Assembly: GCA_036583965.1 (NCBI GenBank)
Contig: JAZBQD010000001.1
Location: 30,724,597-30,788,596 of the forward strand
Direction of reading: 5' to 3'
DNA from: Prunella strophiata
Taxonomy: Eukaryota; Chordata; Aves; Passeriformes; Prunellidae
Length of the DNA: 64,000 nucleotides
The notes under the pieces: generated by a model
The model's input: the letters and a program-made list of their open reading frames with translations, nothing else
Database searches by the model: none
Told to the model about the DNA's origin: nothing
Part shown: piece by piece, positions 51,813 through 63,783 of the stretch
Position numbering within the stretch: position 1 is the first letter of the stretch
Layout of the letters: the number at the start of each line of letters is the position of its first letter
Program-made: the position numbers and the translations under genes

Positions 51813-52649
51813 TTAAAAAAAAAGGAAATGTTGCCATTTCCTGAACTTGAAAGAATTCAATGAAGTATTGGTGATTAAAAATAGAAAAAGAACATGCCAT
51901 GGTTTACAAAATGTTTAAAAAACAAACAACCTGTTTAAAAAAAGCAAACAAGCAAAAAATCCCACAAAGACCTAAAACCCTGTAATGTGTTTATTCTTAA
52001 AAGCTCCTCTCAGCTCCATGTGCCAAGTGAAGAACCTATTTATAAACCCCCTAAAAACCAGTATTATAATGGAAATATGAGCAAATTCAAGTGCAAAGGC
52101 AGTGCCATAATGAAAGCTTTAGTGTATCTTGGATCAATCTGTCACTCTGCAATTCAGATAGTAACTTAACTCCCCTTTTTCCACAGAGAGCGGGGGAGTA
52201 GAGTGAGTAGAGTAAAGCCCATTTTGACTACCAGAGTTCAGTGGGAAGGGGGAAAAGAAAAGTAATTTTTCTCCCATCTTCCACAACAACCAAGGCTGAG
52301 GATTGACAAGCAAATTGACGCACTGCTCAGAGGGCAAAAGATAAATGTTTGATGAATTGGCCATTGCTGGAGGAGTGATGGGCTTCATATGTGCATAATG
52401 GACTAGCTGCCGTTCAATTCAGATTGCCTGCCAAGATAAGAAACCATAATGAATGGACCAAGCACAGCCTGTGCCATAAGAATGTATAATCTGACTAGTT
52501 TTAATAAACTTAATAAAAAAGATGAAGCAGAGAGAGGCAAGGGGACTGGCCTTTGTGACCAGCCATAAGAGGTGAGGACGACTAATAGACTGCTCAAGCA
52601 TGATAGCAGAGAATTGTTAATGGACATAATACTGAATCCCTTGATGTTA

Positions 52650-55600
52650 AAAAATGTCTTTAGAGCAACTTAAAGACAGGGATCTACATAGGTGCGTACC
52701 ACAGACACTGTAGTACTTGTTAATCATCATATGACTGCCATTTATTTATTATTTCCTTCTGCTACCCACCCTGCTTTGTCTCCATTCCCTCCTTTATCCC
52801 CTGCGCATGGTATCTTAGTCCGTACCCAGATCCACACCACACACCAACAGTTTTTACCAAAAAACCCTTAGAAACAAAGTAACCCTGTAATGATAAAAGA
52901 CAGAATTCAGGCCCAGTTTCCTACAGGAAGGTTTTGGCTGCACAGCTACATCACTAACTTTCACTGCCGGTGGAGAAACATCTTTCACCATGGTAAGTGC
53001 TCACACTTTGCTACAACTTCATTTGCTTTTGCAAACTATGTTTCCACCAAAGATGAGAATTTGGCAGTACAGTTACAGCAAAAACAGTTACCAAAACCTT
53101 TCCAGCACATACAAGACTGTTGCCAGCAATAGCCATTTTGGTCTGGAATTTGCTGTGTTGGATACTGTTCCCCATCAGTACCCATAATCTCTAAATTCTG
53201 ACCTTATTCAGCCCATCAGCACTAGGAAAAGACATTAAAAACCAAACAAAACTCTGAGAATATTTTATTGTATATGGGTATATAACAGTCTGGTAATCAC
53301 CACCACTTTCATGCTGAGTAGTAAATAGACACAGGGCCATTTTTGCTTTTCTTTTCTTGTTATTTAGTCACATGAATAATAATGTCTCTCTTTCTGAAGT
53401 TTGCCAGACATTCAGTCCTGAATCTATGGAAAAGCTAAAGGAGTCAATAAGATAAAAAACAGCTCTGACTTTTAAAGCAGTGGGATTACACCAACAATCT
53501 ATTTCTTTCTTAAGAATCAAAGGGTGAAAACACACCCTTGTGTGTGCATATAACAAGCAGAACTGTTTCATCCTATAGGTAGAAAAAAAATTTAAAAAAG
53601 AAGGGGATTACAGAAAAATTCTCTTGACTGAGGACAGCTAAAACACATATTGTACAGAATAACAGCACTGTTATGCATGTTTGCTCTCTTGCTTTTGCTT
53701 TTTTCCTCTGATGATGAAAAATAAAAAAGGAAACAAAATAGTCTGCTTGGCTAAGTATTGTGATTACCACCCTCTTGATGTCAGTAATGTAGCCTGTGTC
53801 ATAATTTAAACAGAAATTATTATATGCAAGACAGACATCTGGAATTTCAGCATAAATTTTATCCAACAGCAAAAGGAAAGTAACTCATTATCAAGCAGCT
53901 CAGAAGGCTCACACTACTGAAGGAAATAAAGTTTTACGACAAGAGGATCTCTCCTCTCTCTCCCCGTGAGTGAGAAAGTGAGTGCAAGAATAAGACAGAA
54001 AGGGAAGGCTCAGGAGTGCTGGGTGAATTATAGACTGCCTCTCAAGATTCACAGCTCTTCGTGGTAGGAGGTTAATATTCTCACATGTCATTAGGTCTGC
54101 TGGCTCTACTGATGGCTCATTGAATCAGGCAGCAAATTATTTCCTCATGCTGCAGAGGACACCACACTTCAAAGGGAAGGAGCCAGGGTCAAGACGGCTC
54201 TCCAGTTCGATTAATGAGTTGGGATCAGCAGAGGTTGCCTGTAGGTAAGAATGTGACTGAAGCTTTTGACAAAGCTGACTTTTTGAACAGGACTTGACCC
54301 AGGCCCCTTACTCCCCTCCCCACCAAATCTTATTTCCAACATTTGCCTCTGACTGACCTGCTCAGGCCTGTTGGGATAGTTTTGACCTCCTCAGTCTTTG
54401 TTACCAGACACAGGAGCTGTCTGCCTACATTTGATGTGTCTCTCCCCAAAGGCCACATCAGCTTATCCAGGCTCATCAGAATACTTCAGAACAGTACAGC
54501 GAAATAAGATAGAGTAGATTCATTTCAGATTTTTAATTTTTTTTTTCATTAAATTTGTTGAGAAAGTGGAAGAAGGAGAAGACAACTAAAAGATATTTCC
54601 ACTTTCAGTAATATTAAGAAAGTTTTCTCAATGGTATTAAATGCAATTAAGAAAAACACAAAGATTACTAGAAGATACTAGAAGTATTTATGACTTAAAT
54701 ATTCAAATCATGGAAAAGCAGAAAATGTGCTGCTAATATGGTTTTGCTGACTAAGAATATTCCTACAAAATAATGCATTATATAGACTATTCCCCTTAAA
54801 AGTTTTTATTTTTATTGCCATAGCAGCAAGAGATTAAAGACAATTAAAACTTAATGGCCACTGCATTCATCTCTTTCTAAACACTCAGTCTGATTTCTCT
54901 GAAATACTTGAATGCATATTTAAATAGATTTAATAAAGTATGAAATTAGATTAATTGCATTAATGTTTTGGGGGTTTTCTTTTTAATAAGATCTACTTAA
55001 ACTGCACCCTTTCTCAAACAAATACAAGTAACTGAATCAACATGCAAACCACTGTTGGTGATTCCAAAAATCTGATGATTGAAATGAGTTTTCTCAATTA
55101 CACCAACAAAATTGTTGACACATGCTTCTCATTTGTTAGATATTTTAAAATTTTGTTTGAGAATAATTTACACATTTATGTTTATGAAGCAAGGACCCAG
55201 GCTATTCCTCAGTATTTCTTTTAATCACAGTACAGCATTTAATATCCTCTTCCTAAACCCTTTGCTCATCAGTATCCTTAATGTGCAAGCTCTTAGTGCC
55301 TTAAAAAGGTAACTTTAGTTACTTTAGTAACAATTTACAAAAGTTAACTTTTGGTGCCCAGTTTGAAAATCTTTTAACGATGTCTAAGTGCAAGGCAAAT
55401 TTTCACCTTTACTCTTCAATGTTTCTTCTGCACTCAAACACCTGTTTGTAACAGATTTCCTTCCTATAACAGACATTTCAGTCCCAAAAGCCAGCAAACA
55501 GATTATTAGACTGATGAAACTTAGGGTAAAAGCACACAATGGTCTATGCATGACTGAGCCAATTTAGAAGAACTGGTATCCTTTCAAGGAGACTACCTTG

Positions 55601-56408
55601 TGCTAGACAGCAAATCTTCCACTTGGATGTGCTTTACTCTAAAGTGCAAGTACACACAAGCAAGAGACAGCTTTTTCTTTTGCTTATGCCTGCACAATCT
55701 CCAGTGAATTGTACATTATGCAAGTGGAAGTTTGCAACACCAGAAAAGCTGTTAGAGGGGAAACACTTTTTTTTTTTTATGGGCTTGTTTAAACAAAGTA
55801 ACTGTGTTACTGGGTCTGTCATCACTGTTAACATTATATCCTGTTTCATCTGTTTCTAGAAAGCCAGCAGCATACCACAGATCATTTGTGAAGTGTGTGC
55901 TTGAGTCTTGTGTAACACTTAGCAAGAAGGTATGAATGCCACAGAGAAGGACAAGCCCAGCTGGAGTGGGATGTAAGCGGCCAGTTTGACATTGCCAGGG
56001 AGAAAGAAGAAATAGTTGTGTTCAGGGAAAGAAGGAGCCACTCAGTTGATAGAAAACAGAGAATCCCCAACAGTTTCCAAACATGATCACCTAAGTTTCT
56101 GGTTTCTGACAGCACTAAATCAGAAGTGACAGTGGGACTAAGATCAATTGCCAAGACACCTGGACCTGAAGGGAAACCTGCTGGAATTCAAGCCAGGAAT
56201 CCTAGAGAAGATGGATTCAACAAGGGGAAAGGTGATCTGCTAAGTATATGCAAAGACCAAGTTTTGTATTCGTCCTTGTTTCCATTCATAAAACGAAAAG
56301 CTTTCAGTTAAGTCTTACCAAATAGAGCTTTGTTTTACTTTCAGGTATGTGTGGTGTTTCAAGGGAATGTAGTACCAGTTACCATGGTACAGTGTTTCTC
56401 AAGAGATT
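52650..56408. other. Intronic, no gene seen
   Basis: AT-rich upstream intron of LRMDA with one possibly constrained segment (53920-54290, noted separately). Open frames of up to 99 codons have no recognisable domains and no convincing splice context. Confidence 0.55.
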
Positions 56409-56433
56409 AAAAAAAAAAAAAAAAAAAAAAAAA
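56409..56433. repeat. Poly(A) tract (25 A)
   Basis: Twenty-five uninterrupted A bases lie in intron sequence, with no recognisable retroposon upstream. Confidence 0.92.
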
Positions 56434-57170
56434 TCTAAATAAAGACAAAAAGAACAAGAAGTCCCATACCTAACTCAAGATGAATTAGAAGGTCCAGCTG
56501 CAATGAGTACTGCTTTATACCAACTTGGATATAGTCCACCTGGGAAACTGTCAGGGCAATTATGGAGTTTGGGAAGCAACCTGTAAACTCATAAATCACT
56601 CTTGTAAAGAGCAGAAAGCAAGGAAACACTCCATGGCTTTTGGGAATCATTACCACATACTACACTCAGTCAAGCACTTCTTGCACTGATAACTGCCCAG
56701 TACTAATTGTTTAAACAACTTTTTGTGTTACTGGGTCTTATGGCAATCCTGCAAAAATGTTGATATATAATGTTCAAATTCAGAAATAAGTGTCTTTTGA
56801 TTTTCAAAATATAATCTGTTCATTCAATCTTCTGGATCAAATTGGGGGGTTTTGCCCCAACACCTCCTGGAGAAACAGAAAACCACCTTGGGTCCTCCTG
56901 AGCAGTTTCACAAGGACAGTCACCTGCCATGACGAGGATGGAGCAATCTGACAGGAAAGAGCCACTCCCCAGAAAACCAGGGTAGTGCTACTCCCCTACA
57001 CTGATCCAGAAAGAAACTCAGGTGTCAGTCCAGGTATTTTTCCATGCTCTAGGATGAGATTCAATGCAAGCTCCTCCTTTTAAGCATGGTTAAAGGCAAC
57101 AGACACTCCATAGATTAAGAAAAAGCAAGCAAAAGGAAAACAACACTGAACTCTGACACCTGGGGTTTTC

Positions 57171-57236
57171 ATGGAATCATGCATAGACTAATGTTGGAAA
57201 AAACCTCCAAGATCATCAACTCCTACGTTTGAAAAG
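57171..57236 (-). repeat. CR1 LINE, short 3' end fragment
   Basis: The plus strand reads ATGGAATCATGCATAGACTAA, then TGTTGGAAAAAACCTCCAAG, then ATCATCAACTCCTACGTTTGA. This is the reverse complement of a CR1 3' terminus of a different, more diverged subfamily than the copy near 6.6 kb (expected pattern: AGAATCATAGAAT, GTTGGAAAAGACCTCCAAGATCATC). Only the last 60-70 bp are retained. Confidence 0.8.
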
Positions 57237-57938
57237 GTTGCTTCATGCTTTTCTGTCATGCCAATACATACAAAACCTACCAAGGGACCAAAAGACTTCA
57301 GTCAAAACAATGTTTTAAAACAAACACTGCTTTCTATCACATCAGCATAAAACCATCCACCATAAAAACCTGATGCTTGAAGTAATTTAACATAATTAAA
57401 ATATTTTAAAAATCAGTATATGACTTGATAGTGTATGTAGTTCCAAGTTCATTTCAGGCTTTAATTGCTGAATGAATAAATTTAAAGTTTTAATTGAGAA
57501 GAGAGGCCTAACTATTTGTGTTGCCACTACCTCCAAATTTTTAGTCCAACTACCTGTGAAGACAAAACCATGACTGGCTGCAATTTACCATGCTTGAATC
57601 CACGGAGCATAAGTAATATAACCTTTAATAAAAGTTCAATTACAAAAAAAACCCCAAAAAAAACAAAACTCAACTCCTACCAGTTCACTGTGTATACGTA
57701 ACACCTGATTTCATGAGCTGAATTATAAACCCAATGCCATTTCAAGAGGTATCTACCACCCCCTCAACACAAAGGCTGGGCCAGGCAGTGTAGAAATGCT
57801 GGAAATTCCTGGACATAAATCCATCCATTGCATGCCTACATTGTAGCCATCAGACTCAGCCATATGCTCACTCTTTTGTCCATAGGGGAATTTGATGACA
57901 ATTAGATTTCTGAGGGGCACATAATCTGCTCAAGCCGC

Positions 57939-57956
57939 AAAAAAAAAAAAAAAAAA
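57939..57956. repeat. Poly(A) tract (18 A)
   Basis: A pure A run follows GCCGC and lies about 120 bp from the A/C-rich tract at 58075. Confidence 0.9.
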
Positions 57957-58074
57957 GAGTAATTTACCTCACACATGTGAACGCACATGGAGTGTTTTGA
58001 AAGAAAACAGAAGTGAAATATCACAGCAAGCATGCCCATAAAATATTCTTCACTGACGCAATTAGGCAGTTTGT

Positions 58075-58150
58075 TAAAAAAAAAACAACAAAGCAAACAA
58101 ACAAAAAAATCCAAACAAACCCAAACCAAACAACAAATGAGCAAAAAAAG
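58075..58150. repeat. A/C-rich (CAAA)n low-complexity tract
   Basis: An A run is followed by CAACAAAGCAAACAAACAAAA and CCAAACAAACCCAAACC-type units. The lysine/glutamine/threonine-rich frames across it are compositional artefacts. Confidence 0.9.
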
Positions 58151-58440
58151 AGAGAAGGCACTACTGGATTCCCGAATGCCGCCACAGTGGCCATCAGTGA
58201 CCCAGTGCCAGCCCCTCCCTGTTGGCAGGGACCACATCAAAGCACCTTTGCTGCCTCCTGGCCTTCTACAGAGCAGCTTCAGCCACTTAGGGGAAAAAAA
58301 AAAAAGCTAAGTAAAGGCTTGGACTTAAAACATTAAAAGAAATAAATTGAGAGGATTTTGTCTGGAAACCTTGTCTCATCCTTACTGAAGGCTAAAATAA
58401 ACTTAATTTTTGTTAAAATTAAAGCAAAAATTAAATCATC

Positions 58441-58760
58441 TTATTATGTAATTGGAACTAGGCCTCAGGCACTAGCAGTAAAGAAGGGATTAAGGCCTCC
58501 ACCACCTGGGTTGTCATTCTCATGGGCCCCATTACCACCCCCTTATTCGTTTTTATAGCCAACAGATTAAAATGCGAGCGTCGCAATCTTTGATCTTTCA
58601 CTTGCTGACACAAATCCTTTCAAGCCTCCAACGTTTTCTGCTGAGGTAATTAGTACTAATTAAAAGGTTTCCAACAGCCTTTGCTCTACTTTTTCCCTCC
58701 AAAGAAATTGCTTTTACAAGTGCCTTCCATCTTTGAAATGTATGCATCGTTCACTTTCTT
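58441..58760. promoter_or_regulatory. Candidate conserved enhancer-like element with homeodomain palindrome and TCF/LEF site
   Basis: This segment keeps CpGs (gcgagcgtcgcaatc) in an otherwise CpG-poor intron and has mixed, non-repetitive composition. It contains CTTTGATC (58588-58595), a TCF/LEF-type site, and about 50 bp later TAATTAGTACTAATTA (58647-58662), a perfect 16-bp palindrome with a TAATTA homeodomain site in each arm. That arrangement is what paired- or LIM-homeodomain dimers bind. Conservation cannot be tested here, and the function is inferred. Confidence 0.35.
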
Positions 58761-59399
58761 CTTTATCTGACTCCCAGAGATCAAGTAGATTAGTGACTCC
58801 ATTATTCCCCAAGACAAAGCCAAACAACAGGTTTTTACTATCTTCCTGACCTGTTGAGGTGCAGGGTTTATATTCAGAAACAAGTGCCTCTGCTTGTATT
58901 AAAAGACAGTCCAATTATGCATTAACAGACACAATGTGGGGGTTTCTACATTTAAGAATGGACATCATTTAAAGATGTTGTATTTTCTCAGAAGAGAGAG
59001 AGGCAACCGTTCACTAATCAAACTGACAAGTTGTAGGACTAATAACTGGTCTTCCTTTGTTTTCTTTTCTTTTTGTGTGTTTGTGTATCAGGCAAGATGC
59101 AAACAATTTCTTTCTCTTCCCCCCTTACCCCATCCTTTCCACTTTCTTCACAAAGTTTTTTTTAAAGTAGCAAATGTGTATAAATCATTAAAAGTTTCAA
59201 AAAATTAAGTACTACCCCGGAAGATCCTGAAAGGCCAGAAAGTCCTGTCTGAAGAAGTTTTGGTTAGTATAATTAAGTAATGTGTCCTGCTACACGTAAA
59301 CTGATAGCTAGAAATATAATTACAGACATTAAATCACTTTTTATATTACATCTAAAGTACTAATGAAATGCCAAGAAAAAAAAAATTAAAAGCTGTAGC

Positions 59400-59416
59400 A
59401 AAAAAAAAAAAAAAAA
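59400..59416. repeat. Poly(A) tract (17 A)
   Basis: A pure A run in intronic sequence, with a shorter A run about 20 bp upstream. Confidence 0.9.
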
Positions 59417-60029
59417 GGAACAATACTTTGCATTGAGAAAGAGCTGTGTTTTGAATTTACAGGTTTTCAAATGATGGTTCAATCGACATGGGCTCTATAT
59501 GGATCATTTTTCTTTATGAAAACCTGGAAGCTTTATGCCTGCTGTGATAAAAATAAATTACACTTCATGCAGCAAAAGTGCTATTCAAAAAAGAGGACAG
59601 TTCTCAGGCTCTTAAAGTTCTCACTTCCTATTGAAAATGACAGCAGCTCTCTCTCATGCTGTAGTATCTCTGGCACAATAGATCAGAAATCATACACAGA
59701 GCCACGAGATGCTGTGTAACTTATCATTACACACACAGGGGTCTATTCTGCCTCTCGCGATGCAAGCGCAGGCTCCTGCTGGCACTAATGGGAGCTGCAC
59801 GTGCACATCAAGGACAGAAACAAACCCACAGTGCACCCACTTTCCCAGCCCCAGCTAAGTTAGGAAAGTTTTAAATAGCCACAAAGAAAAGTCAATAAAT
59901 TGTCTCCTAATCATGCCAGTTCTTCTACTTTATTTTCACAACCATTCTACTATAGTAGTAATTTCTTTTTGCGTAACTTTCCTCAAGAGGATTTAAAAGC
60001 ACTACAATCTCATCAGTTCAGCTATATTA

Positions 60030-60162
60030 TGCCCCTGTGAAGTAAGTTTTATCTGACATATCTTGCCCAAGGTCATATGGAAATTATATGACAGGGCCAG
60101 GAATTGCACTTTTCAGTATCCTGGTAGTTCCCTGTTTTAACCAGCAGGCCATACTCCTCCTC
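60030..60162 (+). repeat. MIR-like ancient SINE remnant with internal deletion
   Basis: CCCCTGTGAAGTAAGTTTTAT is followed directly by CTTGCCCAAGGTCATATGG, then ACAGGGCCAGGAATTGCAC and TTTTAACCAGCAGGCCATAC. This parallels the MIR sequence (CCTGTGAGGTAGGT, TTGCCCAAGGTCACAC, GCAGAGCCGGGAATTGAAC, TTAACCACTAGGCCATGCT). The middle of the core (cattttacagatgag through the ttaagtgac block) is missing. Confidence 0.75.
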
Positions 60163-63100
60163 TATGCATGCACAATAGCCAACAGCTCTACAAGCAGGAG
60201 CATGGACTTGCCATTCAGTGATTAAAAGGTTTGGAATAGCCATTGGACAAGCCATTCCACTGAAAAAAGGGATTTTCACAAACACAAACCTCAAAAAATT
60301 TTTAAGGATTCAAAATGCTAAACAAAGAAAGCAAAACCAAAACAATAGTATGTGAATCACCTAAAGTAATAGCTTTAGTCTCTCTGCCTTGTTAGGACAT
60401 GGCCACCATTGCCTTAAAATGCCAGGCTATCCCTGCAAAACCAATACAAGTTTAGGGCATACCATACTTCAGCTCAGTACACACAAGAACAATACAATGC
60501 AGAAACCTCAACTAAACCTGGGCAACTGTGCAAGCCCTGCAAAAACACATTAACACTGCCTCTTCTAACACAGCAGCCCTTAGAAATAGCTCAGCTTCTT
60601 CTACACTCAATATAACATATATTGGGTAGAGGCTTTTACATTTACCAAATGTTGATTTCTCAGATTTCAATTCAATTAGGAATTATGAATTCTGAATTTT
60701 TTTAACAATTGGAGTTTGGGGCCAGAGCATGGAGGGAAAGAGAATCTAATTGAAAAAGTGAACATGTGTGTGTCTTCATATCCAAGGTCATAATTTAATA
60801 GAACATGATATTAATGCAACATGATGGAAGCAATCTGCCATATTCTCACCTATTACTAAAATAGCACGTGACTTTAAGGCAAAATCAACATTAACAACTC
60901 ACTTTCTAAAGAGTCTTTGGGTCTTTCATCTTATGAAATCTGAACTTACGAGGAAAGAAATTTTGCTAAAAATCAGACACACAAAAACCCCAAACACTTT
61001 GCAGGGAAAAGGCAGCTACAGAGAAGAGGCCTGTATGGAAAGGGAGTGCCTGACATGTAGAATCTATTGGCAAATATCTTTCATTTTATCAGAGCCACTC
61101 TCATGGACAAAGCTGAATTATCTCCACAATGTGCAAATGAATTAGGCTTGCTTTGAAATTATAAACTCCCAATTTATTATGTTTCTTCTTTCATTTGACC
61201 TTTTCTTGTTTATTCCTGCTTTTGCATATACAAACTGCTTTCATATTCATTAGAGATTCTTTCTTTAAAATTAACAGTCAAAACTGTTTCATGAACCAAA
61301 AATTTGAGACCAAACTTTAGGGAAAAGAAAATTCATAATCATGAAGCTCACCATAAAATTACATTCTGGCAGCACAGTAGGCAAAGTTAACACATATATC
61401 ATAGCAAAAGTACGAAAATGAGTGTCGTGTTTAATGCTTCAGAAACTGCACACATGAAGCCATCTCAGTATTTACTGAGGAGATCAAAAAGTAAAATGGA
61501 AAAATAGGTTTTTTTGGTGAGCAAAATTTGCCTGGCTACATTACAGGTTTTATATATCTTGGGATCTAAACCAACCCTTGGTTATCAGAACAGGAGAGAA
61601 AAAGGATGAAAAGGTCTGTGTCTTCCCTAGGTACTCAGTTGTGGCTCTCTCCAGACTGCACAGAGTTGCAGTTGCCTTAGGGTTTCATTATTCATCTACT
61701 ATAGGATGCAAGGACCACGAGCAGCTGGCCTTTTAACATGTAGGAGGAAGAGAGGGAAAGGCCTCCCATGGAAGGGACCAGTTTGGGGCACTTATATTAT
61801 ACATTTAATATTTATTGAGGTGGGGGGCGAAGGGAGTGATCTATTATATATACTATACCATCTTTTCCCTCCTCCCCCAACCCCAAAGGGTAGAAAGATG
61901 CATATAATAACCTTCAATAACCTTCAAATCTGCCCTGCTCTCTCAGTAGAGACTGGGCATGCGTTGAAAAAACCTGTAAAGAAACATTTCAATTTGAAGT
62001 TTCCAAGAGGTAATTATAAACAAGAGAAAGAGAAAAATATTTGTGAAATTATGAAAAATACCCTGACAGTGACTCCCTTAGACTCACATTTAGCCCTTGA
62101 AAAATATTCTGCCAAAGGGTGCATTTTGACAGGGAAAAGATGAAGAGTGGAGAGAAGAGGCAGCAGTCTGTCATAATTGATGACACTGCAATGCAAGCTG
62201 AAGTCAAGACTGAATATTTACAAAATTCATTCAGGGTGAGATTTTTTAAAAGGGGGAAAAAAATACAACAGCAGACACAGATGGACCCAACCTTTTGAAA
62301 ACATAGTGGGGACTACAACAGATAGTGCAATACAGTCAACATAACCACATCACACATGCAAAACAATTCAAGGGTCATTTTCATAATTCAGGATGCTATG
62401 AAATTCAATATAAAGAAATACTTTTTCTGTAGGAATATGTATGTCTTTGTCTGGATATATGTTTTTTAAATTAATTTTAGAATGACACTACTGAGTTGAG
62501 TCCCTTTGGCTATAAAAAGACTTCAATGTTAGAAATCTGCACCCCAAATTATTAGTTTAAGCTGAGCTCAGATCACCAATTTGCAATGGTCCAGTGTAAT
62601 ATAATTAAGCCAATCTGAACCTAGACAGCCACATCCTTATGTGGCTATTCTTTGCTTTTACTGTTTGACCTCACCTCCTCCTCCCTTCAGCTACACCCCG
62701 ACTCTCATGCAGTCCCATGGTTAAGCAGTTCAGGGGTATGATCCCAGTGAAAATGGAGCTGGAAGGGAAGGCAGGAAGAAGAAGAACTGCAGCAAGCTAA
62801 ACTGCCCCAAGTTGTTACTGAGGACTGATCGATTGATAAAGGCAACATATTTTTGTAGTCCTGGTCCAGCTGCCAGGGAGGAAGTTCTTTCCAAGCAAAT
62901 TCAGCTGGCAGGTTGCCATCAGATTCAAAGCAGAAGACAGGTTCAAAACCAATTGGAAACTACTACTTGCCCAATTATTAGCAGTGAACTGTCCGAGGTC
63001 AGGGCAGAGGTACATCAGTAAAACAAAGCAATTCTGTTCCCTGTTCCACAGGGATCCAGGAAGCTCATCTTCAAGAGTTGTCAATCCGGCACTTTTCACC

Positions 63101-63726
63101 AGTGCTGACTTCACTCTTCATTTAAACAAATATGACTAATCCTTCTCCCAAAGGAAATGCACTGACTGGATCCATCTTGCTACCAGCAGTACCAGTCAGG
63201 CCCAGATGTATGGGAGATAACAAGCCATCTCAATGTGAATCATCCAGCACTTATAAAATGAATAAGAATTTAATAATTTACTAGAGTGGACAAAGTTTGG
63301 ACTAGTATTACACAGGCATCAAAACATATGCCATAAAGTATGCTTCTTATGTAGAAAGCATTAAAATTCACAATTTAGCAATGCAGCTATTCTCTGTATG
63401 TACTGTGCATTCTAACTATATGAGAAATTGAGAGCCCCATATATTTATATACAATAGACAAAGCTTGTTTAAATAAATTGCTAAAAAGCTATTTAATCTA
63501 ATCCTGCCATCACTAACAAACCTTCCCCCAAAATTCAATTTCCCATGTCACAAAACTGTAGAATCTTATTTTCCCAGAGACAGTAGTTCTAAACTATCTG
63601 GTAAAAAACCACTTTGCATGTTCCTCCTACTCATTATTTTCAGAAAGAAAAAGCGGGTACAAATACATAACGGTAAGGCATAGAAATCAACATGAAATAG
63701 GTGGTACTTTTTAGTCCTGGGAGCCG
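60163..63726. other. Intronic, no gene seen
   Basis: Upstream intron of LRMDA. The longest open frame in the window (145 codons, plus strand, 61706-62143) lies here, but it has no recognisable domain, runs through a G-rich then C-rich low-complexity stretch (GGTGGGGGGCG, CCTCCTCCCCCAACCCC), and looks like chance. No repeats are recognised. Confidence 0.55.
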
Positions 63727-63736
63727 TAATTTTTTT

Positions 63737-63781
<45 letters not shown>
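63727..63781. repeat. Poly(T) tract (43 T)
   Basis: TTTTTTTAA is followed by 43 uninterrupted T bases (63739-63781). It is the longest homopolymer in the window and the only long T run on the plus strand. Length estimates for such runs are prone to sequencing error. Confidence 0.9.

Positions 63782-63783
<2 letters not shown>

Noticed and set aside
61706..62143. Longest open frame in the window (145 codons, plus strand).
   Set aside because: No recognisable domain, no splice or promoter context, opposite strand to the only gene, and partly low-complexity G/C runs. Length alone is not convincing in 64 kb of six-frame sequence.
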